From positions 1 to 43,136 of the forward strand of contig JAMOQT010000028.1 in assembly GCA_027063865.1 (NCBI GenBank): a stretch of 43,136 nucleotides of DNA, read 5' to 3'. A program made the translations under genes and the position numbers. Below, piece by piece: positions 11,495-21,399 of the stretch. How positions within the stretch are numbered: position 1 is the stretch's first letter; each line of letters begins with the position of its first letter. A model generated the notes under the pieces. It saw only the letters and a program-made list of their open reading frames with translations, was not told where the DNA came from and did no database searches. The DNA comes from Nautiliaceae bacterium (lineage in GTDB: Bacteria; Campylobacterota; Campylobacteria; Campylobacterales; Nautiliaceae).

Positions 11495-11607
11495 TATATA
11501 CCTTTTTTATAATGTAGAGATGAGGGAAAAACACTCTTTTTCAAAATTGTATCAAATTTATGTTATTATTTTAAAATATTAAATATTATTTTTACTAAGG
11601 AGTATTC

Positions 11608-12063
11608 ATGGACTTGAGAGAAATAAAGAAGCTTTTAGAAGCGTTTGATAAATCCACTACAAATATTTTGGAATATGAAAATGAAAAGTTTAGAATTTAT
11701 TTGGATAAATCCGGCAGTGTGCAAAATGTTGTTCAAAATACCGCTATACAACCTGCCCAGTCTGATAATGCCGCTTTACCCGTTTCTCAGAAAGTTGAAG
11801 CTAAAGTCGAATGTGAAGTAGAAGGAGAGATAATTACATCTCCGATGGTGGGGACGTTTTATCAGGCTCCAAGTCCCGATTCTCCTCCGTATGTAAAAGT
11901 AGGGGATAAAGTTAAAAAAGGCCAGACTCTGTGTATAATCGAAGCTATGAAGATTATGAACGAACTTGAAGCCGAATTTGACTGCGAAATTGTTGAAATA
12001 TTGGTTGAAGACGGACAGCCGGTAGAATTTGACACTCCGCTTTTCAGGGTAAAAAGGGTATAA
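11608..12063 (+). CDS. accB: Acetyl-CoA carboxylase biotin carboxyl carrier protein
   Basis: Biotinylation motif 'IEAMKIMNE'; '[32 protein letters not shown]'. Confidence 0.96.
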   Translation: MDLREIKKLLEAFDKSTTNILEYENEKFRIYLDKSGSVQNVVQNTAIQPAQSDNAALPVSQKVEAKVECEVEGEIITSPMVGTFYQAPSPDSPPYVKVGDKVKKGQTLCIIEAMKIMNELEAEFDCEIVEILVEDGQPVEFDTPLFRVKRV

Positions 12064-13398
12064 ATGAAAAGAATTCTAATAGCAAACAGGGGAGAAATCG
12101 CCCTTAGAGCCATCAGGGCTATACATAAACTTAACAAAGAAGCCGTTTGTGTATATTCAAAAGCCGATAAAGAAGCTATATATCTTAAATTTGCAGACGG
12201 TGCCGTATGCGTAGGACCTGCAAAAAGCCAAGAAAGCTATTTAAATATCCCGGCGATAATTACCGCCGCGGAAATGACCGAATGCGACGCAATATTTCCC
12301 GGATACGGGTTTTTAAGCGAAAATCAGACGTTTGTGGAAGTATGCAAAGCGCACAATATCGCTTTTATAGGTCCTTCTCTTGAAGTTATGGAATTAATGG
12401 CTGATAAATCCAAAGCCAAAGAAGTTATGAAAAAAGCCGGAGTCCCAGTAATTCCGGGAAGTGAAGGGGCCATAACTTCGGTTGAAGAAGCAAAAAAAGT
12501 GGCTCGTGAAATAGGATATCCTGTAATTTTAAAAGCCGCAAGCGGAGGCGGCGGAAGAGGAATGAGGGTTGTAGAGGATGAAAGCTATATCGAAAACGCA
12601 TTCCTTGCAGCGTCAAGCGAAGCCGAAAGCGCATTTGGTGACCCTACCATTTATATGGAAAAATATATCGAAAAACCTCGCCACGTTGAGGTTCAGATTT
12701 TAGGGGATAAACACGGAAACGTAATACATTTAGGAGAGAGGGACTGTTCGCTTCAAAGAAGACACCAAAAGCTTATAGAAGAATCCCCAGCTAATATTTT
12801 AGACGAAAAAACTAGGAAAAAACTTCACGAAACCGCCGTAAAAGCCGCAAAAGCCATAGGGTATTACAGTGCTGGGACTATTGAATTTTTGGTGGATAAA
12901 AATCTCAATTTCTATTTTATGGAAATGAATACAAGACTTCAGGTTGAACATCCTGTAAGTGAAATGGTAACGGGGCTTGATCTTGTCGAATGGATGATTA
13001 AGGTGGAAGAGGGTGAAAAAATACCTTCTCAAGACGAAGTTCAAATAAAAGGCCATGCAATTGAGTGCAGAATTTTAGCTGAAGACCCTGAAAAATTCAT
13101 ACCAAGTCCCGGTAAAATTCAAAAACTCTACATTCCGGGAGGCAAAGACGTAAGGGTTGATACTCACGTTTATGCGGGATATGTCATTCCTCAGTATTAC
13201 GACAGCCTGATTGCAAAAGTAATTACGTGGGGTAAAGACAGGGAAGAAGCTATAAACGTAATGAAAGAAGCGCTTAAAGAATTTCAGGTAAGCGGAATTA
13301 AAACTTCAATACCGTTTCATTTAAAAATGCTTGAAAATGAAGATTTTATCAATAACGATTATGATACGAAATATCTCGAAACTAAGGGATTAGTTTAA
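12064..13398 (+). CDS. accC: Acetyl-CoA carboxylase biotin carboxylase subunit
   Basis: 'ILIANRGEIALRAIRA', 'KAASGGGGRGMRV', 'FMEMNTRLQVEHPVSEMVTG'. Confidence 0.97.
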   Translation: MKRILIANRGEIALRAIRAIHKLNKEAVCVYSKADKEAIYLKFADGAVCVGPAKSQESYLNIPAIITAAEMTECDAIFPGYGFLSENQTFVEVCKAHNIAFIGPSLEVMELMADKSKAKEVMKKAGVPVIPGSEGAITSVEEAKKVAREIGYPVILKAASGGGGRGMRVVEDESYIENAFLAASSEAESAFGDPTIYMEKYIEKPRHVEVQILGDKHGNVIHLGERDCSLQRRHQKLIEESPANILDEKTRKKLHETAVKAAKAIGYYSAGTIEFLVDKNLNFYFMEMNTRLQVEHPVSEMVTGLDLVEWMIKVEEGEKIPSQDEVQIKGHAIECRILAEDPEKFIPSPGKIQKLYIPGGKDVRVDTHVYAGYVIPQYYDSLIAKVITWGKDREEAINVMKEALKEFQVSGIKTSIPFHLKMLENEDFINNDYDTKYLETKGLV

Positions 13399-14116
13399 AA
13401 TCTTTAATCCCTCCTTTTAAATCCCCTATTTTAAGAACGTTTTTAACCATGCCTTTAAGTGTAACCCAGTTTTTTGGCTCTATTACCAGATATAAAATAC
13501 CTTTATCCCCGGCAAAAACTTTATTGTATAGATTTGCCTTGATATAAACCCCTTTTTCATTGTCAAAAGTCTTTTTTACTTTTTCAAGTTCTTTCCCTTT
13601 TGGAAAGGTTACATCGATTTTGCCGTCGCTTTTTCTACCACCGAGTGCGTAAAAGGTGTAAATTTCTTTTTTGGGCAGTTTTTTTAAGTAGCTTGGAAGG
13701 TTAAAATATAAACTCAATATATCATCAGGCGTGTAATAAGGCAGTGTCTCTTTTACTTTCAGTTTGCCGTTTTTGTATTTAAGGCGGGTTATTTTTTTGT
13801 TTTTATGATCAAACAGGTATATTCTTTTGTAAAAATCATTCCCCTTTTTTCTTGTGGAAATGTAAGCTTTAGGAATTAATATATTGTTTTTGACAACGCC
13901 GATACTCGAATAAGTTTGGACCATATGTTTTGAAAGCGCAGCGGCAAGTCCCAATGCCTTGCTTTCGGTGTAGATTTTATAATTTGTGGCGTTTACTTCA
14001 TATATTGCGTTTGCTTCGGCAATGGTTCCGAAAATCCCGTATTTTGCGTAATAACTTGCTATCATTGTTTTTGCGTTTAAAAATAGCGCTAAAATCAACA
14101 CTAAAAATATTCTCAT
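13382..14116 (-). CDS. DUF3108-like exported protein
   Basis: Signal peptide; 'YYAKYGIFGTIAEANAIYEVNATNYKIYTESKALGLAAALS' resembles DUF3108. Confidence 0.65.
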   Translation of the reverse strand: MRIFLVLILALFLNAKTMIASYYAKYGIFGTIAEANAIYEVNATNYKIYTESKALGLAAALSKHMVQTYSSIGVVKNNILIPKAYISTRKKGNDFYKRIYLFDHKNKKITRLKYKNGKLKVKETLPYYTPDDILSLYFNLPSYLKKLPKKEIYTFYALGGRKSDGKIDVTFPKGKELEKVKKTFDNEKGVYIKANLYNKVFAGDKGILYLVIEPKNWVTLKGMVKNVLKIGDLKGGIKDFKLIP

Positions 14117-14326
14117 TTATAACCTTTTTGATAATTATAGCACAGAGTCGGTTGTTAGGGTTTGAATATTAATTAAGTTCTTGAGGTTTTATGGTTAATT
14201 AGGTTTGTTAATTGTTTTTTTCAAAATTCAGGTCATTATACGGCAGATGTTTTCTCAAAATGATATTTTTTCAGAGGGTTCGATTACAAAAATACAAATA
14301 AGCTTAATAATTAATATCAGTGCCAG

Positions 14327-14353
14327 ACACTTAGTGTAAGTGTTTGATATAAT
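14327..14353 (+). promoter_or_regulatory. Inverted repeat ACACTT-agtgt-AAGTGT just upstream of a TATAAT -10-like hexamer (14348-14353)
   Basis: Read directly; ~25 bp upstream of the hydroxyacid dehydrogenase ATG. Confidence 0.45.
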
Positions 14354-14377
14354 TGTCATAAAAAATAAAGGGTTGCA

Positions 14378-15298
14378 ATGAATATCGTTTTTTTGGATGC
14401 GTTAACGCTGGGGGATGTTGATTTTAAAAGGTTTGAAAAATTCGGAGAGGTTAAAATTTATCAGACAACAAAACCGTCTCAGACGCTTGAAAGGGTGAAA
14501 AATGCGGATATTGTGGTAACCAATAAGGTGGTAATTGATAAAAATATAATGGATAATTCGGATATTAAATTTATTCAAATCGCCGCAACGGGTATGAATA
14601 ACGTGGATTTGGAATATGCCGAAAAAAAAGGAATAACTGTAAAAAACGTGGCCGGGTATTCCACAAATGCGGTTATTCAGCATACGTTTGCGCTGGTGTT
14701 AGGGCTTATTAACAAAATCTGTTATTTTGACAAATATACCCGCGAAGAATATCCCAAAAGCGAAATATTTACACACATTCAAAACTGGTTTGAAATATCG
14801 GGGAAAAGATGGGGTATAATAGGGCTTGGTGAAATCGGAAGGGGCGTTGCCGGTATTGCAAAAAGTTTCGGTGCGGAGGTTGTGTATTACTCCACAAGCG
14901 GAAAAAACAACAACCCAGAATATAAAAGGGTCGGGCTTGATGAGCTTTTAAAAACAAGCGATATAATTTCAATACACGCACCGCTAAATGAAAACACCAA
15001 AAACCTTTTAAATTATGAAAAACTCTCATTAATCAAAGAAAACGCAATATTGGTAAATGTAGGAAGAGGCGGTATAATTAACGAAAAAGATTTGGCAAAG
15101 ATTTTAGAAAAAAATGATATTTTCGTAGGGCTTGACGTATTTGAAAAAGAACCGGTAAGCGCCGATAATCCTCTTTTGAAATTCAAAGATAAAACGCTTC
15201 TAAGCCCTCATGTTGCATGGACAAGCATTGAAGCAAGAAATAAACTGATGGATGGTATTTATAACAATATTAAAGAAGTTGTAAAAAATTGCGATTAA
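14378..15298 (+). CDS. D-2-hydroxyacid dehydrogenase (NAD-binding)
   Basis: 'WGIIGLGEIGRGVAGIAKSFGAEVVYYS', 'LVNVGRGGIINEKDLA', 'GLDVFEKEP', 'LSPHVAWTS'. Confidence 0.92.
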   Translation: MNIVFLDALTLGDVDFKRFEKFGEVKIYQTTKPSQTLERVKNADIVVTNKVVIDKNIMDNSDIKFIQIAATGMNNVDLEYAEKKGITVKNVAGYSTNAVIQHTFALVLGLINKICYFDKYTREEYPKSEIFTHIQNWFEISGKRWGIIGLGEIGRGVAGIAKSFGAEVVYYSTSGKNNNPEYKRVGLDELLKTSDIISIHAPLNENTKNLLNYEKLSLIKENAILVNVGRGGIINEKDLAKILEKNDIFVGLDVFEKEPVSADNPLLKFKDKTLLSPHVAWTSIEARNKLMDGIYNNIKEVVKNCD

Positions 15299-15318
15299 AT
15301 TTTTTGGGTAATACCAAT

Positions 15319-15346
15319 CCCCAAAAATTGAACATTTATTTTGGGG
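15319..15346. terminator. CCCCAAAA...TTTTGGGG stem-loop in convergent intergenic region
   Basis: 8-bp perfect stem; no clear U-tract. Confidence 0.35.
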
Positions 15347-15360
15347 AAAAATGTGAAAAA

Positions 15361-15597
15361 GGTGAATGTAACAGGGCTGTTTCACGCTGAAGATATTTAA
15401 ATAACGAAAAAGTAAAAATATGACAGCGTTGTGGATTTTAACGAAAATTTTGCGTTAAAAAAAGTGCGTCTACCCGTTAGGGCGCTTGCCGTTCGCACTT
15501 TTTAGCAAAATTTGAGTGTTGCGCAAGCAAAAAGGAGCACGAAGCTGTCATATTTTTATCTTTGTAGTTTAGCATGAAACAACCCTGGTGAATGTAA
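15361..15597. mobile_element. MITE-like nested inverted-repeat element flanked by 11-bp direct repeats (GGTGAATGTAA)
   Basis: Outer IR cagggctgtttca/tgaaacaaccctg; inner perfect 15-bp IR taaaaatatgacagc/gctgtcatattttta; aaattttgc/gcaaaattt; core aaaaagtgcg/cgcacttttt. Confidence 0.65.
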
Positions 15598-15609
15598 GAG
15601 TTGGTATGA

Positions 15610-16302
15610 TTATTTATCGTATTTTTGCCAGCGGTTTGATTTAATCATGTTTTTTAGCAGTTTTATATATTCTTCTTTTTGTTGGGAATAGTTTATCATA
15701 GTATCGGCAGCTTCCAATCCGGTAAAACGTCTTTTGTTTTTTGTGTATCTGTATCTTAATTCCCTGAATTTTTTATATGCGGGGTTTCTGTTGAGGTTAC
15801 GCATATATGCGGCAATTGACGCTTCGAGGGAAGGAAATATTTTAATGGAGTAGTTTATGTCTATATCTTTATATTTGCTTTTTGGGGCGAGTCCTTTATT
15901 GGAATATTCCCAGTGTCCGAAAATATTGTTTGCTTCTTTTACGAACCTGCTTTTGCCCCAGCCGCTTTCTATTGCAGCCTGGGCTAAAGCTAAGGAAGGT
16001 GGGATGGTGTTTATTTTTTTTAAAAACTCTTCTTTATCGGTGATGTTTTTTATTTTGTATATTTTGGCGATTTTAGATAAAAAAGCTATTTTTTTGGGAT
16101 TCATTAAATAATAGGGGTCGTTGAAAATATCTATGATTAATTTTCTTAAATGCGCTATTTTTTTGTTTTCAGTCTGGATTAAAGGCAGCATAATTTCGAC
16201 AAAAGCTTCTTTTTGCTGTTTTGTGTCTTTGATTTTATAATACCACGAAGGAAAAGCACCGTATAAATTCAGTGCTAGTGCAAGTGAAATGAGTTTTTTC
16301 AA
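15610..16302 (-). CDS. Glucosaminidase-domain (Bax-like) exported protein
   Basis: Signal peptide; 'LALAQAAIESGWGKSRFVKEANNIFGHW', 'FPSLEASIAAYMRNLNRNPAYKKFRELR'. Confidence 0.82.
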   Translation of the reverse strand: MKKLISLALALNLYGAFPSWYYKIKDTKQQKEAFVEIMLPLIQTENKKIAHLRKLIIDIFNDPYYLMNPKKIAFLSKIAKIYKIKNITDKEEFLKKINTIPPSLALAQAAIESGWGKSRFVKEANNIFGHWEYSNKGLAPKSKYKDIDINYSIKIFPSLEASIAAYMRNLNRNPAYKKFRELRYRYTKNKRRFTGLEAADTMINYSQQKEEYIKLLKNMIKSNRWQKYDK

Positions 16303-16311
16303 AAAATCTCC

Positions 16312-16893
16312 TTAAAAAAGTGTCGGTTCTAGCGCTTTTAGTCTGTAACTTTTTCGATGAATATCGCTAAAACCGTGTTTTTTAATCTCTTCTATGTGCT
16401 CTTTTGTGATATAGCCTTTGTGTTTTTTGAAATTATACATTGGATAATTATCGGCAATTTCAATCATATATTTATCACGGCTGACTTTTGCCAGAATGCT
16501 TGCTGCGCTTATCTGCTTTATTTTACTGTCTCCCTTTATTATTGTTTCAATTCCTTCGACGCCGAAATTAGAATTGCCGTCAAACAGATATTTTTCGGCT
16601 TTCAGGGTGTTTTTTATTTCTTTTAATGCGTAATTTATTGCGTAAGAGAGTCCCTTTTTGTCGATTATTTTGTTATTCACAAACACTATGTGGTATTCAC
16701 AGGTTTGTTTAATAACCTCAAAAAGCTCTTCCCTTTTTTTCTCACTTAGTTTTTTTGAATCATTAATATCTTCTAAATAATTTTCCATTTTCCATTTTCC
16801 ATTTTCTATTTTAAAAATGCACCCCGCCACTACAAGTGGTCCGGCTATAGGTCCTCTTCCTGCTTCGTCTATTCCGCAAATCTCCACTGCCAA
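16312..16893 (-). CDS. rnhB: Ribonuclease HII with repeat-derived insertion
   Basis: 'CGIDEAGRGPIAGPLVVAG', 'NDSKKLSEKKRE', 'AASILAKVSRDKYM'. Confidence 0.93.
   Translation of the reverse strand: MAVEICGIDEAGRGPIAGPLVVAGCIFKIENGKWKMENYLEDINDSKKLSEKKREELFEVIKQTCEYHIVFVNNKIIDKKGLSYAINYALKEIKNTLKAEKYLFDGNSNFGVEGIETIIKGDSKIKQISAASILAKVSRDKYMIEIADNYPMYNFKKHKGYITKEHIEEIKKHGFSDIHRKSYRLKALEPTLF
16780..16810. repeat. Heptamer repeat (TTTCCAT)n inside rnhB
   Basis: attttccattttccattttccattttct; translates as [10 protein letters not shown] on minus. Confidence 0.88.
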
Positions 16894-17834
16894 AACGGTG
16901 TTACCTCCACTTCAAAATTTTTCCATTCAAATTCGAATTCGTTTGAAATCGTAATTACCTGAACTTTATCTACGTCTTTTACTTTTTTGAGTTTCTCTTC
17001 AAGTATCTCTTCGTTCGCAAAAGGCATAACCATTATACCCAAACGTTTTTTCGGAATATAAAAACTCAAAGTGTCTTTGTAAAAAATTTCATCTTCATTC
17101 AGTTCTAAAAAAACAATGTTTTCAAATGTTAAAAGTATGTTTTTTCTGTTGGTGAGGATGTTTTTAAACGCAAAGTTGTATGCATAAAACTTTTTGGGAG
17201 ATTTTGGAGAGTTGAATTTATTAACTTCGAAAATCACTCTTTTTTCTATAAGTTCGTTTGTTGTTTTGTAAAAGCTGTCTTTACTGATTTTTATGTGTTT
17301 TTTTAGTATCTGATATATCTGATAGAGTGTAAATTTTTCGCCTATATGAGAAAAATAAAATTTTAAGATTTCTTTGTTGAACGGGAGCAGTTCGAAGAGG
17401 TCTTTTAAATATTCTTCTTTAAAATAGTCTTCAAGGTAGATACTTCTTGGCAAATTTCCCGTTTTTAAAAATTTATCAAAACTGTGGGTTATGCTTTGAG
17501 AGTTGTCGAAAGAAAAAAACTCTTCAAAATCGAGCGCTTTTAATTCAATGTTTTTAAATCCTTCAATGTCTGTTTTTTTATCCGTAATAATAAATGTCGT
17601 AACAGGGGGAATGTCTATCGAGAAATCGAAATTGTCAAGTATTAAAAGGTCAATTCCCGAAAAATCGAAATTTTTTTCTCTGTAATCGGAAAAATCCATA
17701 TATTTGTATTTTCCTTTGAAATTTTCCAAAAAATTAAACACCAAAAACGTTTTTCCCACGCCTTTAGGTCCTGAGATTACAGTGTTTTGAAAATCGAGTT
17801 TAACTTTTCTGTCATGTATCTTTTTTGGAAGCAT
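16869..17834 (-). CDS. P-loop ATP-binding protein (AAA/archaeal ATPase-like)
   Basis: Walker A 'ISGPKGVGKTFL'; Walker B-like 'IDLLILDNFDF'. Confidence 0.75.
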   Translation of the reverse strand: MLPKKIHDRKVKLDFQNTVISGPKGVGKTFLVFNFLENFKGKYKYMDFSDYREKNFDFSGIDLLILDNFDFSIDIPPVTTFIITDKKTDIEGFKNIELKALDFEEFFSFDNSQSITHSFDKFLKTGNLPRSIYLEDYFKEEYLKDLFELLPFNKEILKFYFSHIGEKFTLYQIYQILKKHIKISKDSFYKTTNELIEKRVIFEVNKFNSPKSPKKFYAYNFAFKNILTNRKNILLTFENIVFLELNEDEIFYKDTLSFYIPKKRLGIMVMPFANEEILEEKLKKVKDVDKVQVITISNEFEFEWKNFEVEVTPFWQWRFAE

Positions 17835-17862
17835 TAAGCTCCTTTAATTTTATCTTAATGTA

Positions 17863-18909
17863 TTATAGCATAATCAAAAATCCAAAAAGCGCTATAATGC
17901 TTTCGTATAAAAACAGACTCTCTCCGTATATAACACCTGAAATGATGCTTCCTAAAAATGCCGCCATGCCGTATGCAATTCCGGCGTAAAACTGCTGGGC
18001 AAGGGTTTTGTTGGTGTAGTGTTTGGAAATGTAAAGCAGGGCTGAGGTGTGAAATATGGCAAATGAGAATGCATGAATAAGCTGCGAAAGAGCCACCATT
18101 ATTAAATTTCCCGGGAAAAGATAGAGCATAAACCATCTGATTGCTGTCAGAAGTATTGAAATTTTAAGTAAAAACACAGGCTTAAAGCCGCTTATAAAAC
18201 GGTGTTGGAAAATAAATATAAAAATTTCCGCAATCACGCCTATAGCCCACAGCCATCCTATGTATTCTTTAGAAATTCCATGATTTAGGTTGTATATTGT
18301 AAAAAAGTTGTAAAACCCTCCGAAACTTATCTGTAAGAATACGACTGCAAGCCAGAATTTCCATTCTTTAATTAAATTAATTGACGAAGATGATTTTTTA
18401 ATGGTTTTGTCTTTAAGAAAATAGAGTGCCGTAATGTTTGTAAGTATCATTAAAATAATAAAAAGCCAAACTAAATCGCCGTTGATGTATGAAAAAACTA
18501 TTCCAAAGAGCATAAACCCGATACTGCCGTAAACCCGGGTTTTGCCGTATTTTTCTTTTAACTGTTCAATTGCAATAGCCTCGATATAAGGGAAAACCAC
18601 ACTGAAACTTACACCTATTAAAAAAAACGCCATTAAAATCAAATAAAAATTATGAGTCAGCAGTAAAAACGAGGCGGCTGTGGAAATTATAAGTGCAGCA
18701 ACGTAGTCTGTTTTACTAAGCGGTTTTTTGAGGTAAATAAAAGGTGTTAAAAACCTTGCAATCGGAAGCATTGAAAAAATAACGCCTATTTCTTTAGGGC
18801 TGAAACCTATTTGTTTGAAAAATTTAGGCATAAAAATAACATAATCGCCTATAAGAGTGAAAAAAAGAAAATAAAAAAGGCTTAAAATAAAAAAGGTTTT
18901 ATTTGCCAT
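17863..18909 (-). CDS. MFS transporter (12-TM, MFS_1-like)
   Basis: Multi-TM hydrophobic pattern; 'FKQIGFSPKEIGVIFSMLPIARFLTPFIYL', 'KTRVYGSIGFMLFGI'. Confidence 0.82.
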   Translation of the reverse strand: MANKTFFILSLFYFLFFTLIGDYVIFMPKFFKQIGFSPKEIGVIFSMLPIARFLTPFIYLKKPLSKTDYVAALIISTAASFLLLTHNFYLILMAFFLIGVSFSVVFPYIEAIAIEQLKEKYGKTRVYGSIGFMLFGIVFSYINGDLVWLFIILMILTNITALYFLKDKTIKKSSSSINLIKEWKFWLAVVFLQISFGGFYNFFTIYNLNHGISKEYIGWLWAIGVIAEIFIFIFQHRFISGFKPVFLLKISILLTAIRWFMLYLFPGNLIMVALSQLIHAFSFAIFHTSALLYISKHYTNKTLAQQFYAGIAYGMAAFLGSIISGVIYGESLFLYESIIALFGFLIML

Positions 18910-19303
18910 TTAGCTCTTTTATGGAATTGATGAGGTTTTGGATTTGGCTTTGGGTTACGGGGTAGTCAAATTCTCTTTGTTTTTCACAAAAGGTAGCCCC
19001 CGGCCACCATGGGTCGTTTTTAAATCTCGGAATGATGTGGATGTGAAGGTGTGGGACTAAGTTTGCCAGCATTGCTATATTTACTTTGTCGGGATGCAAA
19101 GTGTTAATTAATATTTTTTCTATTTTTTTTGCCAAAAGCATAATTTCACAAGCTTCCCCGTCACTTAAATCACTGAATTCTTTAATGTGTTTTTGGGTGA
19201 TGATACGTATGTATCCCGGTATTTCATCTACGAGTATAACTCTTAAAAAATCATTTTGGAAAATTATGTTTTCGTTTTGAGGGTTGCAAAGGGGGCAAAG
19301 CAT
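18899..19303 (-). CDS. HIT family protein
   Basis: 'HLHIHIIPRFKNDPWWPG'; start trimmed to MLCPLCNPQ, which overlaps the pyrE stop as TAATG. Confidence 0.88.
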   Translation of the reverse strand: MLCPLCNPQNENIIFQNDFLRVILVDEIPGYIRIITQKHIKEFSDLSDGEACEIMLLAKKIEKILINTLHPDKVNIAMLANLVPHLHIHIIPRFKNDPWWPGATFCEKQREFDYPVTQSQIQNLINSIKELNGK

Positions 19304-19911
19304 TAATTCCCTCTGCTGCCGGGTTTGATTGGAGTGCTTCCGGCTTTGCACATAGGGCAATTTTCCGGGTCGTAAACTTCAAAATCAAAATCCTCAAGCG
19401 CAAAAAACGGTTTATCCTCAGGCAGTTTGCACTCACTTTTTCTTTCGCTTTTGCCGTTTACCCTTTTACACACGCCTCTGTTGGCAATTGCGGCAAACGC
19501 CACAACCTCTGCGCCTCTTTTTTCAACTTCCCTTGCGGCTTCCATAGCTGACCCGCCCGTTGTGATGATGTCTTCGCAAATTAGGATTTTTTCACCTTTA
19601 CTGACTTCAAATCCACGTCTTAAGCTCATTAGCCCTTTAACTCTTTCGGTAAAAATAAATCTCACACCAAGAGCCCTTGCAAGCTCATACCCTGCTAAAA
19701 GTCCCCCGATGGCAGGTGAACATACCGTATCAACTTCAATTCCTGCTTTTTTGATTTGATTAGCGAGTTCATTTGCAAGCTTTTCGGCAACTTCGGGATG
19801 CTCAAGCACCCTTGCGCTTTGAAGGTAATATTCGCTGTGTTTACCGCTGCTTAAAAGAAAATGTCCTTTTAGAAGGGCTTTGTATTTTTCATATATTTCT
19901 CTTACGTTCAT
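19303..19911 (-). CDS. pyrE: Orotate phosphoribosyltransferase
   Basis: '[18 protein letters not shown]', PRPP motif '[17 protein letters not shown]'. Confidence 0.95.
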   Translation of the reverse strand: MNVREIYEKYKALLKGHFLLSSGKHSEYYLQSARVLEHPEVAEKLANELANQIKKAGIEVDTVCSPAIGGLLAGYELARALGVRFIFTERVKGLMSLRRGFEVSKGEKILICEDIITTGGSAMEAAREVEKRGAEVVAFAAIANRGVCKRVNGKSERKSECKLPEDKPFFALEDFDFEVYDPENCPMCKAGSTPIKPGSRGN

Positions 19912-19921
19912 TTTAGCTTCT

Positions 19922-20476
19922 TTAGATTTTCATAACGTCATCAATTTTTTTATTTACGATTTCATCCACTTTTGCAACGTATGAATCGGTAATTTCCTGA
20001 ACTTTTTCAAGTCCTCTTTTTTGGTCGTCTTCGGTAATTTCTTTATCTTTGAACATTTTTTTAATATCGTCGTTTGCTTCGCGTCTTATATTTCTGATAG
20101 CAATTTTTGCTTTTTCTCCGAATTCTTTTGCTTTTTTTGCCTGTTTTTTTCTCTCTTCCTCAGTCATAGGAGGGAAATACATTTTAATAACATCACCGTC
20201 GTTGTTAGGGTTTGCACCAACATTTGCTTCCTGAATTGCTCTTTCGATATCGTTTATGATAGATTTATCCCACGGACTTACCACGATAGTCGTCGCATCC
20301 ACCGCATTTACGTTGGCTACCTGATTAAGCGGAGTCGGTGCGCCGTAATATTCAACTTTTACCCCGTCAAGCACGTGGATTGAAACTTTCCCGGTCCTTA
20401 GGGTGTTTAAGTCTTTTTTAAGGACTTCGATACTCTTTTCCATATGCTCTTTGGCAAACTCAAATACTTCTTCCAT
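19922..20476 (-). CDS. frr: Ribosome recycling factor
   Basis: '[34 protein letters not shown]', '[10 protein letters not shown]'. Confidence 0.96.
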   Translation of the reverse strand: MEEVFEFAKEHMEKSIEVLKKDLNTLRTGKVSIHVLDGVKVEYYGAPTPLNQVANVNAVDATTIVVSPWDKSIINDIERAIQEANVGANPNNDGDVIKMYFPPMTEEERKKQAKKAKEFGEKAKIAIRNIRREANDDIKKMFKDKEITEDDQKRGLEKVQEITDSYVAKVDEIVNKKIDDVMKI

Positions 20477-21399
20477 TATTCCTCCTTTAGAATTAATTTT
20501 GAAATCATTTCATAATTATAACTTATGATTACCCTGTTTCTGTATTTTTTCAGTGTGAAATTCGGTTTATATTCAAAATACCCGTTTTTAACCTTTACGC
20601 CTTTCCATCCGAGCTTTGTGATGTAGATGTTTACGTAAGGTTTTTTAGTATATCCGCTGATTTTGGTTATTTTATTTTTATCTCTTTCAATTTTAAGGTT
20701 TTTTATATTTAAAACTTTGATTTTAAGTTTTTTTGATATGTCCACCGTGCCTGTGAGGGCGATTCTGTCTATGTTGTTTTTAGGTGAAGTGATGGCGTAT
20801 GCGCCCGGGTTTTGATTGGCTATTATAGGAAAAAAAGAATTGATTATTTTTTTAACCCTCTCATCGTATTCACCGTAAGGGTATGCATACATCTTTGGGA
20901 CGTATCCAATATATTTTTTAAATGCGTTAACCGCTTTTTTCGTATCTTCAATTATTTCTTTGTCGCTTAATTTTGCAAGATGAGGGTGCGCCCAGCTATG
21001 AACTCCGAGCTCACCGTATTTAGCACAATCTTTTACCTGCTCCCAGTTCATAAAATCACCCCATTTCTGGGTCGTGGCTTTAGTATAAACAAAAAGTGTG
21101 AAAGGGATATTGTATTTTTTAAAAAGAGGCAGTCCGTTTTTGTAAAAACTTTTGTAACTGTCGTCAACTGTAAACACTACTATTTTATCAATGTTTTTGC
21201 CCTCTTTTTGCATTTTTATAAGGGTTGAGAGTTTTACTGCTTTGTATCCGTGGGATTTCATGTATTTGAAATATTTGATTAATTCTTTTGAAGATGTGTT
21301 GGTATAAGGATGTCTGCTGTCGTCGATTCTGTGCAGGACAAAAAGATGCGCCTCGGCAAAAAGCCAAAGCGGTAAAAAGAATAAATAAAGATATCTCAT
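20476..21399 (-). CDS. Polysaccharide deacetylase family protein
   Basis: 'VVFTVDDSYKSFYKNGLPLFKKYNIPFTLFV', 'GVHSWAHPHLAKLSDKEI', 'YAYPYGEYD'. Confidence 0.9.
   Translation of the reverse strand: MRYLYLFFLPLWLFAEAHLFVLHRIDDSRHPYTNTSSKELIKYFKYMKSHGYKAVKLSTLIKMQKEGKNIDKIVVFTVDDSYKSFYKNGLPLFKKYNIPFTLFVYTKATTQKWGDFMNWEQVKDCAKYGELGVHSWAHPHLAKLSDKEIIEDTKKAVNAFKKYIGYVPKMYAYPYGEYDERVKKIINSFFPIIANQNPGAYAITSPKNNIDRIALTGTVDISKKLKIKVLNIKNLKIERDKNKITKISGYTKKPYVNIYITKLGWKGVKVKNGYFEYKPNFTLKKYRNRVIISYNYEMISKLILKEE

Noticed and set aside
15319-15346. CCCCAAAA/TTTTGGGG stem considered part of the MITE-like element
   Set aside because: Lies outside the GGTGAATGTAA direct repeats; more likely local terminator structure
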